A stretch of DNA of 64,000 nt, from contig CAMNTH010000012.1 of NCBI GenBank assembly GCA_946557785.1, positions 1-64,000 on the forward strand, read 5' to 3'. Positions 33,788 to 43,800 of this stretch are shown one piece after another. The notes below the pieces were generated by a model that worked only from the letters and a program-made list of their open reading frames with translations, did not search any database and was not told the DNA's origin. A program made the position numbers and the translations under genes. Within the stretch, counting starts at the first letter, position 1. Each line of letters begins with the position of its first letter. The stretch is from an uncultured Blautia sp. Lineage in GTDB: Bacteria; Bacillota; Clostridia; Lachnospirales; Lachnospiraceae.

Positions 33788-36628
33788 TCATGAAAGATAC
33801 CTAGCCACATATTTTCCGGTATAGGATATGGGATTCCCAGCCACTTCCTCGGGAGTTCCTTTTGCGATCACAGTGCCTCCCTGATCGCCGCCTTCCGGGC
33901 CGATGTCGATAATATAATCAGCTGTTTTGATGACATCCAGGTTATGCTCGATCACCACGACCGTATTGCCCCCTTCAGTAAGCCTGCGCAGGATGTCAAT
34001 CAGCTTGTGCACATCTGCAAAGTGGAGGCCTGTAGTAGGCTCATCCAAAATATAAATTGTCCGGCCTGTGCTTCTTTTACTAAGCTCTGCAGCCAGCTTA
34101 ATCCTCTGCGCTTCCCCTCCGGACAACTCTGTGGATGGCTGTCCCAGGCGGATGTAGGAAAGCCCCACATCATAAAGCGTCTCGATCTTCCTCCGAATGG
34201 ACGGTACGTTTTCAAAAAAGTACAAAGCATCCTCCACAGTCATGTTCAGCACATCATAAATGCTCTTATCTTTATATTTTACTTCCAGCGTCTCTCTATT
34301 ATAACGTTTCCCCCTGCATACTTCACAGGGTACATACACATCCGAAAGAAAATGCATCTCAATTTTAATGATACCGTCGCCGCTGCATGCCTCACACCTG
34401 CCGCCTTTCACATTAAAGCTGAAGCGGCCTTTCTTGTAGCCCCTGGCCTTGGCATCTGCCGTAGAAGCAAACAAATCCCGGATCTGGTCAAACACTCCTG
34501 TATAAGTAGCAGGATTAGACCTGGGTGTACGTCCGATGGGAGACTGATCAATATTGATCACTTTATCCAACTGTTCCAAGCCAAGAACTTCTTTATGCTT
34601 CCCAGGAACTGTTCTGGCTCGGTTTAAATCTCTGGCAAGGCGCTTATATAAAATCTCATTTATCAGCGAACTCTTCCCTGAACCTGAAACACCGGTTACA
34701 CAGGTCATGACTCCCAGGGGAATATCTACATTGATATTTTTCAGATTGTTCTCCGAAGCCCCTTTGATTTTCAAAAATCCTGTGGGTACCTTTCTCTCTG
34801 ACGGCACCGGAATCTTAATCCTGCCGCTTAAATAAGCTCCTGTAAGGGAGGCAGGATTCTTCATCAGATCCTCTGCCGTTCCAATCTGTACCAGTTCTCC
34901 GCCATGCTCCCCTGCCCCCGGTCCAATGTCCACCACGCAGTCCGCAGCCCGCATCGTATCCTCATCATGTTCCACCACGATCAGGCTGTTTCCCAGATCC
35001 CGCAGGCGCATCAGCGCACCCAGAAGCTTATCATTGTCTCTCTGGTGAAGCCCGATGCTTGGTTCATCCAGAATATAAGCCACGCCCACAAGACCTGAAC
35101 CAATCTGCGTAGCCAGACGAATCCGCTGTGCCTCTCCTCCTGAAAGCGTTCCCGTTGCCCTTCCAAGAGAAAGATAGTCAAGGCCTACTTCTGACAAAAA
35201 ACCAACTCTTGCACGGATTTCTTTCAGAATCTGCTTTCCGATCAATTCCTGCTGCTGGGTTAGCTGCAGCTCTCCCATGAAGTTCTTCAGCTTATCAATG
35301 GAAAGCGCTGTAACCTCATAAATATTTTTGCCGCTCACCGTCACTGCCAGGGATTCTTTTTTCAGACGCTGTCCTTTACACTCCTTACAGGGGGTAATGC
35401 GCATAAAAGATTCATATTCCTGTTTCATTGCGTCTGATCCTGTTTCCCTGTAGCGCTGCTCCACATTTTTCACCAAACCAGGGAAAGCCACATCATAAAT
35501 GCCTTCTCCCCGCTGTCCTTTATAATGAACTTTTACGGAACGGCCATTTGTACCGTAAAGCAAGACATCCTGGATTTCCTTGGGATAGTCCTGGAAAGGC
35601 GTATCCAGGCTGAAATCATATGCAGCAGCAAGGGCATCCAAAATAGCCCTTGTAAAGCTCCCTTTGTCCGTACAGGACTGCCAGCCCATCACCGCAATAG
35701 CTCCCTGAGAAATACTAAGGGAACGATCCGGAATCATAAGTTCCGGGTCAAACTCCATCTTATATCCAAGCCCAAGGCAGACAGGACATGCTCCAAAAGG
35801 ATTGTTAAAGGAAAAGCTTCTGGGTTCTATTTCCGCAATGCTGATCTCACAATCCGGACAGGAAAAGCTCTGGCTGAAATTATGCACGTTTCCGTCCATG
35901 GTATCCACCATCAAAAGCCCGTCTGCCAAATTCAGGACTGTCTCTACGGAATCAGCCAAACGTTTCTCAATTCCCGGTTTCACCACAAGTCGGTCTACAA
36001 TAATTTCAATATTATGCTTCAGATTTTTATCCAGGGAAATCTCCTCAGAAAGCTCATACAGATTTCCATCTATCTGTACACGAACATAACCGTTCTTTTT
36101 TGCCTGTTCCAAAAGCTTTGCATGGGTTCCCTTACGTCCCCTTACCACTGGCGCCAAAAGCTGGATCTTCGTCCTCTCAGGAAAAGACATAATGGTATCC
36201 ACCATCTGGTCCACTGTCTGCCTCTTAATTTCCCTGCCGCACTTGGGGCAATGAGGAATCCCGATCCTGGCATAAAGCAGACGAAAGTAATCATAAATCT
36301 CCGTTACAGTTCCCACTGTGGAACGGGGATTTCTGTTCGTGGATTTCTGATCAATGGAAATCGCAGGGGGAAGTCCCTCGATCAGTTCCACATCTGGTTT
36401 CTCCATCTGTCCCAGGAACTGTCTGGCATAAGAAGACAAGGACTCCATATAGCGTCTCTGTCCCTCAGCATAAATGGTATCAAAGGCAAGGGAAGACTTT
36501 CCTGAACCGCTCACTCCCGTCAGAACAACGAACTGATCTCTTGGAATTTCCACACTTAAATTCTTCAGATTATTCACATTTGCACCGCGTATTCTAATAA
36601 AGTTCTTTTTAATTTTATCTGCAGCCAT
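33788..36628 (-). CDS. uvrA: Excinuclease ABC subunit A
   Basis: Damage-recognition ATPase of nucleotide excision repair, 946 residues, full length. Two ABC modules show Walker A motifs [13 protein letters not shown] near the N-terminus and [13 protein letters not shown] near 645, the signature [12 protein letters not shown] and [12 protein letters not shown], and zinc-binding cysteine pairs (CPxCG..., [16 protein letters not shown]). I set the start at the ATG at 36628, five bases after GGAGG. No uvrB or uvrC occurs in the window. It lies 18 bases after hemW. Confidence 0.98.
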   Translation of the reverse strand: MAADKIKKNFIRIRGANVNNLKNLSVEIPRDQFVVLTGVSGSGKSSLAFDTIYAEGQRRYMESLSSYARQFLGQMEKPDVELIEGLPPAISIDQKSTNRNPRSTVGTVTEIYDYFRLLYARIGIPHCPKCGREIKRQTVDQMVDTIMSFPERTKIQLLAPVVRGRKGTHAKLLEQAKKNGYVRVQIDGNLYELSEEISLDKNLKHNIEIIVDRLVVKPGIEKRLADSVETVLNLADGLLMVDTMDGNVHNFSQSFSCPDCEISIAEIEPRSFSFNNPFGACPVCLGLGYKMEFDPELMIPDRSLSISQGAIAVMGWQSCTDKGSFTRAILDALAAAYDFSLDTPFQDYPKEIQDVLLYGTNGRSVKVHYKGQRGEGIYDVAFPGLVKNVEQRYRETGSDAMKQEYESFMRITPCKECKGQRLKKESLAVTVSGKNIYEVTALSIDKLKNFMGELQLTQQQELIGKQILKEIRARVGFLSEVGLDYLSLGRATGTLSGGEAQRIRLATQIGSGLVGVAYILDEPSIGLHQRDNDKLLGALMRLRDLGNSLIVVEHDEDTMRAADCVVDIGPGAGEHGGELVQIGTAEDLMKNPASLTGAYLSGRIKIPVPSERKVPTGFLKIKGASENNLKNINVDIPLGVMTCVTGVSGSGKSSLINEILYKRLARDLNRARTVPGKHKEVLGLEQLDKVINIDQSPIGRTPRSNPATYTGVFDQIRDLFASTADAKARGYKKGRFSFNVKGGRCEACSGDGIIKIEMHFLSDVYVPCEVCRGKRYNRETLEVKYKDKSIYDVLNMTVEDALYFFENVPSIRRKIETLYDVGLSYIRLGQPSTELSGGEAQRIKLAAELSKRSTGRTIYILDEPTTGLHFADVHKLIDILRRLTEGGNTVVVIEHNLDVIKTADYIIDIGPEGGDQGGTVIAKGTPEEVAGNPISYTGKYVARYLS

Positions 36629-36646
36629 AGGCTCCTCCATTTTTAT

Positions 36647-37768
36647 CTATTCCGCAAGAAATTCCGCAAGAATCACATTGCTTACATGAATTCCCTTCCT
36701 GGTAAAACGCCAGTACCCATCCTCATACTCCATAAAACCAGTTTTTCTATATTTGTCAAGCACTGCACCGTATCGTTCTCTCAGACTGACTCCAAAGCAT
36801 GCCATAAAATCCCCTTCCCGGATCCCTTTTGTCATGCGCAGCCCAAGAAACATGAACTCTTCCATTTCCTCTCGTTTTGTCAGAAGCTGAACGTCTTTCC
36901 GTATCTGTTCCGCATTCCTGCTGCATGCAAGATATTCTTCCATATCTCTGGTGTTGGAAAAGCGCATTCCTGCCAAAAGAGATGCAGCTCCCAGGCCCAG
37001 TCCTAAATACTCTGTCCTCTTCCAATATCCTAAATTATGCAGGCATTCAAATCCATTCTTCGCATAATTGGATATTTCGTACTGATGAAATCCGTATTCC
37101 CTTAGCACCTTCTCCGTATCCTCGTACATTCGGTATTCCGTATCCTCATCCGGCAGCTCAAGCTTTCTCTGTGCAAAGGGTGTTCCTTCTTCAATGATCA
37201 GGCTGTATGCAGAAATATGCTCCGGCTTCAGCTCCGCCGCGGTCCTAAGGTTCCGGATCCATCCTTCATAGCTCTGTCCAGGTATTGCACACATCAAATC
37301 CACATTAATATTGAAAAAGCCTTCTTCCCTGGCAAGGAAATAGCCTTCCAGAAACTCTTCAAAAGTATGGATTCTTCCCAAAGCATTCAGTTCCTCATTA
37401 TCTGCTGACTGTAACCCAATGCTCAGGCGATTCACTCCAGCCTTTCTGTAAACCTTCAGCTTTTCTTTCATCAAAGTCCCCGGATTAGCTTCCAACGATA
37501 TCTCAGCCTCCGGGGAAAATAAAAATTTTTCTTTTAAATTAGAAATGATTTCTTCAATCAGGCATGCATCCAAAAGGGACGGCGTGCCGCCGCCAAAAAA
37601 CAAAGACACCACCTCATGATTCGGGATATGCGGCAGGCTTCTGATCTCGTGCAGAAGGGCTTTTATATAGGCTTCCTGCCGGGTACGGTCTCCCGGGCCG
37701 GACAGGAAGTCGCAGTAATCACATTTTCTGATACAAAAAGGAATGTGTACATAAATCTCCAGGGGCAT
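36647..37768 (-). CDS. hemW: HemW, radical SAM haem chaperone-like protein
   Basis: A 373-residue radical SAM protein related to coproporphyrinogen dehydrogenase. The cluster motif CxxxCxYC appears as CIRKCDYCDF near 12-21, followed by FFGGGTPSLL and the C-terminal HemW domain. HemW members bind haem and are thought to hand it to respiratory enzymes, not to oxidise coproporphyrinogen. Its place after lepA matches Bacillus (lepA-hemW). I set the start at 37768, 14 bases after the lipoprotein gene's stop; the ribosome site is poor, so coupling to the upstream gene is likely. Confidence 0.93.
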   Translation of the reverse strand: MPLEIYVHIPFCIRKCDYCDFLSGPGDRTRQEAYIKALLHEIRSLPHIPNHEVVSLFFGGGTPSLLDACLIEEIISNLKEKFLFSPEAEISLEANPGTLMKEKLKVYRKAGVNRLSIGLQSADNEELNALGRIHTFEEFLEGYFLAREEGFFNINVDLMCAIPGQSYEGWIRNLRTAAELKPEHISAYSLIIEEGTPFAQRKLELPDEDTEYRMYEDTEKVLREYGFHQYEISNYAKNGFECLHNLGYWKRTEYLGLGLGAASLLAGMRFSNTRDMEEYLACSRNAEQIRKDVQLLTKREEMEEFMFLGLRMTKGIREGDFMACFGVSLRERYGAVLDKYRKTGFMEYEDGYWRFTRKGIHVSNVILAEFLAE

Positions 37769-37782
37769 CAGGGTCTTCTCTC

Positions 37783-38028
37783 TCAATTTCCCTGTCCTCC
37801 TGCCAGATATTCATTCACCATAGTTACATTGCCGTTTTTTACAACAGAATCCGGATTAACCTCCACAGGATCCGGTGTAGGGGTTGGCTTTGGCGTGATG
37901 GATATGGTCAGCACCTGCTGGCTTTCCGGATCCTCCTCTTTCTTCTTTCCGCAGCCGCATCCGGCAAGAAGGCCCCAAAGCAGAATAAGCACAATCCCGA
38001 AACATGCTTTGCTGTAAATTTTCTTCAT
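37783..38028 (-). CDS. Small lipoprotein, unknown
   Basis: An 81-residue protein with a lipoprotein signal peptide: basic start, hydrophobic core and lipobox LLAGC with the lipidated Cys at 24. A lysine-rich patch and a short TPKPTPTPDP linker follow, and there is no recognisable domain. The start at 38028 is fixed by AAGGAG six bases upstream; this overlaps nothing and lies 10 bases after lepA. It occupies a place between lepA and hemW where Bacillus has no gene. I do not know its function. Confidence 0.7.
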   Translation of the reverse strand: MKKIYSKACFGIVLILLWGLLAGCGCGKKKEEDPESQQVLTISITPKPTPTPDPVEVNPDSVVKNGNVTMVNEYLAGGQGN

Positions 38029-38038
38029 AACAGGCTCC

Positions 38039-39847
38039 TTATTTATCATCCAGCTTCAGAACGCTCATGAAGGCTTTCTGGGGAATCTCCACATTTCCTA
38101 CCTGGCGCATACGCTTCTTACCTTCCTTCTGCTTTTCCAGAAGCTTCTTCTTACGGGTAATATCACCGCCATAGCATTTGGCAAGTACATCCTTACGCAT
38201 AGCCTTTACGGTTTCCCTGGCAATGATCTTGCTTCCAATGGCTGCCTGGATAGGGATTTCAAACAGCTGCCGCGGGATTTCCTCTTTCAGCTTCTCACAC
38301 ATCCGGCGTCCGCGCTCATAGGCTGTTTCTCCATGGACAATAAAGGAAAGGGCATCCACCTCTTCCCTGTTCACCAGGATATCCAGCTTCACAAGCTCAC
38401 TGCGCTCATATCCGCACAGCTCATAATCCAGAGAAGCATAGCCTCTGGAGCGAGACTTCAGGGCATCAAAAAAGTCATAAATAATCTCATTCAAAGGCAG
38501 CTTGTATTTTAGAAGCGCCCTTGTTTCTTCCATATAATCCATGCCGCCGTACTGACCTCTGCGCTCCTGGCAAAGATCCATAATGGCGCCGATAAACTCC
38601 GTAGTCACCATAATCTCTGCATTAACCATAGGTTCTTCCATGAATTCGATTTCGGAAGGGTCAGGCAGATTGGTAGGATTTGTCAGGTCAATGACTTCTC
38701 CGTTGGTTTTATAGACCTTATAGATAACACTGGGCGCAGTTGTAACCAGGTCCAGATTATATTCTCTCTCCAGGCGTTCCTGTATAATTTCTAAATGAAG
38801 CAGTCCAAGAAAACCGCAGCGGAAGCCAAAGCCCAGAGCCACAGAAGTCTCAGGCTCATAAAATAGAGATGCATCGTTTAGCTGCAGCTTCTCTAAAGCG
38901 TCCCTCAGGTCACCGTACTTCGACCCGTCTGCAGGGTACAGTCCGCAGTAGACCATTGGATTTACTTTCTTGTATCCCGGCAGTGCTTCTGCACATGGAT
39001 TCTCATCATCTGTCACCGTATCACCCACACGGGTGTCTCTTACATTTTTAATGCTGGCAGTAATATAACCTACCATACCGGCTGTCAGTTCCTCACATGG
39101 AATAAACTGACCTGCGCCAAAATAGCCAACCTCTACCACTTCTGCTTTAAACCCGGTTGCCATCATACGAATCTTCGTGCCTTTTTTTACACAGCCGTCC
39201 ATTAAGCGGCAAAATACGATAACTCCTTTATAGGGATCATAAATTGAATCAAAGATCAGGGCTTTTAAAGGCGCATCCGGATCTCCGCAGGGAGCAGGGA
39301 TCTTTTCTACGATCTGCTCCAGCACCCCTTCGATATTCAAACCTACCTTAGCGGAAATCTGAGGTGCATCCTGTGCTTCCAGACCGATAACATCTTCAAT
39401 TTCATTAATAACTCTTTCCGGATCTGCACTGGGAAGGTCAATTTTATTAATAACCGGAATCACATCCAGGTCATGATCCAATGCCATATATACATTAGCA
39501 AGGGTCTGCGCCTCAATTCCCTGTGCTGCATCTACTACCAGTATGGCACCGTCACATGCGGCAAGGCTTCTGGAAACTTCATAGTTAAAGTCTACATGCC
39601 CAGGCGTATCAATCAGGTTAAAAATATATTCTTCCCCGTCTTTCCCTCTATAGATGATACGCACAGCCTGGGATTTAATGGTAATTCCCCGCTCCCTCTC
39701 AAGATCCATATTATCCAGAACCTGAGACTGCATTTCACGTTCTGTCAAAAGGCCGGTCATTTCGATAATACGGTCAGCCAGGGTTGATTTGCCGTGGTCA
39801 ATATGTGCAATGATACAAAAATTACGAATTTTACTCTGGTCTGTCAT
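38039..39847 (-). CDS. lepA: Elongation factor 4 (LepA)
   Basis: A 602-residue translational GTPase that acts on stalled or back-translocating ribosomes. It has [10 protein letters not shown] (G1), DTPGHVDF (G3) and NKIDLP (G4), then the C-terminal LepA domain ending in the usual [15 protein letters not shown] segment. I chose the ATG at 39847, ten bases after AGGAGG, over an ATG nine bases earlier that lies too close to that site. It has its own promoter at 39889-39918 and probably drives the lipoprotein, hemW and uvrA genes. Confidence 0.98.
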   Translation of the reverse strand: MTDQSKIRNFCIIAHIDHGKSTLADRIIEMTGLLTEREMQSQVLDNMDLERERGITIKSQAVRIIYRGKDGEEYIFNLIDTPGHVDFNYEVSRSLAACDGAILVVDAAQGIEAQTLANVYMALDHDLDVIPVINKIDLPSADPERVINEIEDVIGLEAQDAPQISAKVGLNIEGVLEQIVEKIPAPCGDPDAPLKALIFDSIYDPYKGVIVFCRLMDGCVKKGTKIRMMATGFKAEVVEVGYFGAGQFIPCEELTAGMVGYITASIKNVRDTRVGDTVTDDENPCAEALPGYKKVNPMVYCGLYPADGSKYGDLRDALEKLQLNDASLFYEPETSVALGFGFRCGFLGLLHLEIIQERLEREYNLDLVTTAPSVIYKVYKTNGEVIDLTNPTNLPDPSEIEFMEEPMVNAEIMVTTEFIGAIMDLCQERRGQYGGMDYMEETRALLKYKLPLNEIIYDFFDALKSRSRGYASLDYELCGYERSELVKLDILVNREEVDALSFIVHGETAYERGRRMCEKLKEEIPRQLFEIPIQAAIGSKIIARETVKAMRKDVLAKCYGGDITRKKKLLEKQKEGKKRMRQVGNVEIPQKAFMSVLKLDDK

Positions 39848-39888
39848 GACAGACATTCCTCCTGTCCTTTATGTAGTTCTCTTTTGAC

Positions 39889-39918
39889 AGTATAACACAC
39901 ACACGTTCGGTTTGTCAC
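39889..39918 (-). promoter_or_regulatory. Sigma-A promoter of lepA
   Basis: GTGACA, 18 bases, TATACT on the minus strand, about 42 bases before the ATG. The spacer contains a short GT-dinucleotide run. Confidence 0.65.
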
Positions 39919-39964
39919 GGAGTTTATTTGATGCGAACTCATGTTTGTGATATTTTACCAAAAA

Positions 39965-41218
39965 TCACCCGTTTCCCCGGAGAACCCTGTTCAGAATATC
40001 TGCAAAAGGCTCCATTGCATTCTTTACTTCCTGCACTGTATTTGTCTGGGCTCCTGCCTCCAAAAGAAGAGCTCTTGGACAAAGGTGAAGATTGTACCGA
40101 AGCCCTGCCAGATAAATGCCTCTGTAAAGCTCCGGATAATAAAGAGCAGACTGATATTCCAGCTGAAAAGAAAATGCCAGATTATCCTGAATATAGGGAT
40201 TAGGCAGGTAATCTACAGGACCGTTATTTACCGTGTAGCTCAATCCATTGTAAAACATAATCTGGGCTGTGTCTTTTCCATTGATTTCCGTAACCAGGTG
40301 CCGGTCCTCCGGAACGCCGTCCCTGTGAAGATCAATAATAACTTCTATAGTAGGGTTCTCTTCAAGCACCTGCTCAATATATACTCTGGAAAAATCATAG
40401 GCTCTGCTGCGGTCAATTTGTCCTTCTACGATATCAAAGGTTTCTGTCACATGAATCACATTATATCCATAGGTTTCTGTAAGAAGCTGGGTAAGGTAAT
40501 TTCCCACACCTACAATGGTATCCTCCGTCTCCCCCTCTCTGGAATCTGCAAAGTTTTCCTGGCTGTGACTATGGTAAATAAGAATCTGGGGAGCACTTGG
40601 ATCCTTTTTCAGGGTCAGGTCTTTTTCCAGGAACCGGGCCGCATTTAATTGCTCCTCATTGGTGGCTGTGTTGGGATCAAGAATATAAAACTGCCCCAGC
40701 AGGTAGTTAAAGTCCGCCAGAGTTTCCGCTGACAGATCCACTGCCGGATGCGGCTGCAAGGCATCCTGGGGCAGGGCTGCTGCAGTTACCTCTTCTTCTC
40801 CTATCCGCTCCTCATCTATTTCCGGTTCCTGTGCTGCAGGGGGCTGTGTTTCTGGTTTCTGTTCTTTGGGTTCCTGCTCTTTGGGTTCCTGCACAGCTGC
40901 TTCCTTTTCTTCCTTATTGTCCGCATCATTGAACCCACAAAGGTTGTCCGCATCCCGCTTCTCTGGTTTTTCCATACTTTGGCTGTTTTCTCTTTGAACC
41001 TGCTCTCCTAAATATTCCGCATTGGAAGCGATGATCAATTCGTATGTTTCCGGATCCTCTCTCCAGGGTACGCTGCCGGCCCCCTTTTCCAGGAAGCAGT
41101 ACAAAGGAAGCCGCCTGTATATATTCTCCTGCAGGAAAAAAGGCCCAGGCATTACAGCCAGAACAGCAAAAAAACACAGGCTCATCAATACGCAGAATGC
41201 TTTCTGGAAATTCGTCAC
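39965..41218 (-). CDS. spoIIP: Stage II sporulation protein P
   Basis: Peptidoglycan amidase and endopeptidase of the SpoIID-SpoIIM-SpoIIP machine that thins the septum and drives engulfment of the forespore. Of 417 residues, a membrane anchor spans about 8-28, a variable Glu/Pro/Gln-rich linker (with a repeated KEQEP unit) runs to about 180, and the SpoIIP domain fills the rest. That domain carries ILIYHSHSQE, IDLHRDGV and LEAGAQTNTVQE, the zinc-binding and catalytic region. It starts with GTG at 41218, five bases after GAGGTG. It lies after gpr, as in Bacillus, with a sigma-E-like promoter of its own. Confidence 0.95.
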   Translation of the reverse strand: MTNFQKAFCVLMSLCFFAVLAVMPGPFFLQENIYRRLPLYCFLEKGAGSVPWREDPETYELIIASNAEYLGEQVQRENSQSMEKPEKRDADNLCGFNDADNKEEKEAAVQEPKEQEPKEQKPETQPPAAQEPEIDEERIGEEEVTAAALPQDALQPHPAVDLSAETLADFNYLLGQFYILDPNTATNEEQLNAARFLEKDLTLKKDPSAPQILIYHSHSQENFADSREGETEDTIVGVGNYLTQLLTETYGYNVIHVTETFDIVEGQIDRSRAYDFSRVYIEQVLEENPTIEVIIDLHRDGVPEDRHLVTEINGKDTAQIMFYNGLSYTVNNGPVDYLPNPYIQDNLAFSFQLEYQSALYYPELYRGIYLAGLRYNLHLCPRALLLEAGAQTNTVQEVKNAMEPFADILNRVLRGNG

Positions 41219-41238
41219 ACAATCACCTCTTTAAAGGT

Positions 41239-41267
41239 ATCCTATGACGTATTCCGCCGGAATATGC
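41239..41267 (-). promoter_or_regulatory. Candidate sigma-E promoter of spoIIP
   Basis: On the minus strand GCATATT is followed after 14 bases by CATAGGAT. This fits the Bacillus sigma-E pattern (KMATATT, 14-15 bases, CATACAHT) at all seven -35 positions and six of eight -10 positions, and spoIIP is a known sigma-E gene. The 14-base spacer and location 21 bases before the GTG leave a very short leader. Confidence 0.5.
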
Positions 41268-41341
41268 ATTAAGACACACCTGCCATGAGAAGTATCCAGG
41301 TTGTTAGATGTCCGGATGAACCAGCCTTGCACCGGAAGCAT

Positions 41342-42250
41342 CTACACCTGGGAAAACGCCATATTCAACCCTTCCGATATGGTGAAACTCAGGTATTTTA
41401 CCGTCTCGTCCACATCTTTCGGCGTCACAAACATACTGTGGAGATGTGGAGAAATCATCTCTTCCAAAAATTCCTTCTGCTCTGCTTCCTCTAATGCGTC
41501 CAGCAAATGAGCCATAGAATCATGTACGATGGTGGCAGCATCCACTACTGTAGGTACTCCGATCCCAATCACCTTTACCTGCAGGTTATCCTCTGTCAGT
41601 CCGGTCCTGTGATTCCCCACTCCTGAACCTGGATGAATTCCCGTATCCGTAATCTGAATCGTCCGGTTCAGCCTTTTCACACTGCGGGCAGCCAAAGCAT
41701 CTATTGCAATAACAACGTCCGGCTTTGTTTCGCTTACCACACCCTCCACAATCTCAGATGTCTCCATTCCCGTCTGTGCCATAACTCCTGGAATAATTCC
41801 GCTGGTACAATGCATTTTCTCCTCTCCAAGCCCTTTTAATCCGTATTCCCGTATAATATGCCTTGTCATGCGCATATTTTCCACCACATGGGGCCCCAGC
41901 GAATCTGCGGTAATCCCCTGGTTTCCAAGTCCTACCACAAGAATGGATTTGTCAGTTCTCAGGTCAATAAGCTGCCGTAAATGACGGGCAATCTCTTCCG
42001 AAACCTCCCTGTGGTAATCCTCGTCCGGAATAGAAAGATTGGGGGCTTCAATGGTAATATAATTCCCCTGCGGCCTGCCCATGGCCTTCGCCCCATTTTC
42101 CGTACGAATTTTTACGACAGTGGTCCGAATATCCTTTTCTTCATTATAATCCTCCTTCACCTCCACACCCCGGATTTCCACGTTTTCCTCTGTAAACCGC
42201 TCTGTCGCCTCCAATGCCAGGTCAGTCCTGACTCTGTAACTTCCCATCAT
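41342..42250 (-). CDS. gpr: Germination protease (spore protease)
   Basis: A 302-residue A25-family protease that degrades small acid-soluble spore proteins when a spore germinates. It starts MMGSYRVRTDLALEA, which includes the short propeptide region, and contains the VVGLGNQGITADSLGPHV and VIAIDALAARS motifs typical of GPR. It is shorter than the Bacillus enzyme mainly in the propeptide. GGAGG lies eight bases before the first ATG. It is presumably expressed in the forespore, but I found no convincing sigma-F or sigma-G sequence upstream. A 123-base gap separates it from spoIIP. Confidence 0.95.
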   Translation of the reverse strand: MMGSYRVRTDLALEATERFTEENVEIRGVEVKEDYNEEKDIRTTVVKIRTENGAKAMGRPQGNYITIEAPNLSIPDEDYHREVSEEIARHLRQLIDLRTDKSILVVGLGNQGITADSLGPHVVENMRMTRHIIREYGLKGLGEEKMHCTSGIIPGVMAQTGMETSEIVEGVVSETKPDVVIAIDALAARSVKRLNRTIQITDTGIHPGSGVGNHRTGLTEDNLQVKVIGIGVPTVVDAATIVHDSMAHLLDALEEAEQKEFLEEMISPHLHSMFVTPKDVDETVKYLSFTISEGLNMAFSQV

Positions 42251-42322
42251 AATCTCAACCTCCAGATTTTCATTTTCAGCATCCTTCTCTCATATTTTTT
42301 GCGTAATTTACAGAATTATGTA

Positions 42323-42351
42323 TTGACATTCCCACCAAATTATACTAAGAT
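42323..42351 (+). promoter_or_regulatory. Sigma-A promoter of rpsT
   Basis: TTGACA, 17 bases, TAAGAT. The leader of about 75 bases contains a small hairpin (CGCAG/CTGCG, 42368-42395 region) that could affect expression. Confidence 0.6.
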
Positions 42352-42432
42352 ATATAAGCATGTTCGCAGGAGCGCCCGTGTCTGTTTCTGCGGCAAACAT
42401 TTTACTATTACCCTGAATTGGAGGTGTACGAA

Positions 42433-42696
42433 TTGGCTAACATTAAATCCGCAAAGAAAAGAATTTTAGTAAACAAAACAAAAGCTGCGAGAAACAAATC
42501 TATCCGCTCTGCTGTTAAAACTTCCATTAAAAAAGTAGAAGTAGCAGTAGCTAACAAGGATAAGGAAGCTGCACAGGCTGCATTAACAAATGCAATCTCC
42601 ACTATCAGCAAAGCAACTTCCAAAGGTATTTATCACAAAAACAATTGTGCTAGAAAAGTTTCCCGTTTAACAAAAGCCGTAAACAACCTCGGCTGA
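42433..42696 (+). CDS. rpsT: 30S ribosomal protein S20
   Basis: An 87-residue basic ribosomal protein binding 16S rRNA: ANIKSAKKRI at the start and a Lys/Ala-rich helix through NKTKAARNKS to the C-terminal RKVSRLTKAVN. Translation begins at TTG (42433), fixed by GGAGGTG six bases upstream; another TTG five codons earlier overlaps the ribosome site itself. S20 genes in other bacteria are also known to use weak non-ATG starts in autoregulation. It is the only plus-strand gene between 1566 and 59102, divergent from gpr and convergent with holA. Confidence 0.97.
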   Translation: MANIKSAKKRILVNKTKAARNKSIRSAVKTSIKKVEVAVANKDKEAAQAALTNAISTISKATSKGIYHKNNCARKVSRLTKAVNNLG

Positions 42697-42707
42697 TAAA
42701 CGTTTGA

Positions 42708-42733
42708 TTTTAATTATAAGCTTATAATTAAAA
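42708..42733. repeat. Perfect 26-bp AT-rich palindrome
   Basis: A 13-bp sequence and its exact complement meet at a central AAGCTT with no loop. It lies 11 bases after the rpsT stop codon, just ahead of the terminator. Confidence 0.9.
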
Positions 42734-42734
42734 G

Positions 42735-42765
42735 GACAGCCACACCGTCAGTGACTGTCTTTTTT
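42735..42765 (+). terminator. Terminator of rpsT (may also serve holA)
   Basis: GACAG-mismatch-CAC pairs with GTG-A-CTGTC, followed by TTTTTT. On the opposite strand the hairpin is followed by TTTTAATT, so it probably works in both directions. Confidence 0.7.
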
Positions 42766-42794
42766 ATTGCTTTTTTATTGGTGTTTTTGTTCTA

Positions 42795-43784
42795 TTAAGC
42801 CCTTTCTCCTGAGCTATATTTAATGATTAAAAGCTCAACACTAAGTACATCTCCTAACCGGCCTGTTTTCACTGCTTCCTCCGAGTCCACAAAATCCTTC
42901 ACAGCCTCTTCCAGCTCCTCTGCAGAATAAGACCTTGCACAGGAAGCAATGTTCCGTACGACAAAGGAAGGTACTCCAAGGCGTGATGCGATTTCATTTT
43001 GGGAAGCCCCTTCTCCCAAAAGCTGCCTCGTAAGCAGCAGCTGCCTGAACTGTTTGGCCAGAAGAAACAGAATCCTCATAGGCGGCTCCTTTAAAGTCAG
43101 AAGATCGTAATACAGCTCCAATGCCCGCCTCTGGTTCTTCTCCGTAACAGCACGCACCATGTCAAAAATCTTATTGGTTGTCTGGTTCGTGCAGATTTCT
43201 TCAATATCCGCCCCTGTTACAACCTCATGGCCGTCCGTATAGGTAATCAGCTTTTCCAGCTCCATGCGGAGATTTCCCATGTCTGTGCCGGTTTTTATCA
43301 GAAGCAGTTCCATATCCCTTTGGGTAATTTTCCGGCCCTCTCTGGCCAGCACACCTGCTGCCCAGCGCATCAGCGTCTTCTCATCCTGCTTAACAAACTC
43401 CACCGCCCGGCCGCCGTTTTTCACAGCCTTATACATTTTACTGCGCTTATCCACTTCCGTTTCTGCAAAAATCAGAACCATATATTCAGGCAGTTCTTTC
43501 AAGTATTCCGCAAGTTCCTCGCATTTATTCTTAAAAAATCCGGAATCCTCCAAAAGAATCACCCTCCTGTCTGCAAAAAAAGGCATTGTCTCGCAAAGAT
43601 CAATAATTCCCCTCACTTCGATTCCTTTTCCCTCATAGCGGCTGAAATTCATGGTGTCTCCATCCGGATTTAATGCTTTCACCAGATTTTGCTTATACTG
43701 CTGCCGCAGATAGGCTTCCTGTCCAAACAAAAGATACATCTGCTTAAAATTTCCTGTTTTTATGTCTTCCTGTAAACTCTTCAA
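42795..43784 (-). CDS. holA: DNA polymerase III subunit delta
   Basis: Clamp-loader subunit that opens the sliding clamp, 329 residues. The YLLFGQEAYLRQQY motif lies near the N-terminus, with the AAA+-like fold through DSGFFKNK and the C-terminal collar domain. I chose the TTG at 43784 because AGGAG lies seven bases upstream and the protein then starts like other HolA proteins (KSLQEDIKTGNFKQ); a longer frame from further upstream would add 18 unlikely residues. Position next to rpsT and comEC matches Bacillus yqeN. Confidence 0.93.
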   Translation of the reverse strand: MKSLQEDIKTGNFKQMYLLFGQEAYLRQQYKQNLVKALNPDGDTMNFSRYEGKGIEVRGIIDLCETMPFFADRRVILLEDSGFFKNKCEELAEYLKELPEYMVLIFAETEVDKRSKMYKAVKNGGRAVEFVKQDEKTLMRWAAGVLAREGRKITQRDMELLLIKTGTDMGNLRMELEKLITYTDGHEVVTGADIEEICTNQTTNKIFDMVRAVTEKNQRRALELYYDLLTLKEPPMRILFLLAKQFRQLLLTRQLLGEGASQNEIASRLGVPSFVVRNIASCARSYSAEELEEAVKDFVDSEEAVKTGRLGDVLSVELLIIKYSSGERA

Positions 43785-43800
43785 ACTATCGGCTCCTATT

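Noticed and set aside
39895..39912. GT-dinucleotide run in the lepA promoter spacer as a variable repeat
   Set aside because: Only four to five units; too short for meaningful length variation.
39933..39946. CGAACTCATGTTTG, resembling a Gram-positive LexA box (GAAC-N4-GTTY)
   Set aside because: About two matches to so loose a pattern are expected by chance in 64 kb, and lepA/spoIIP are not SOS genes.
42251..42360. Possible sigma-F/sigma-G promoter for gpr
   Set aside because: GTATA and CATAATT elements exist but are 20 bases apart, too far for either sigma factor; no other combination fits.
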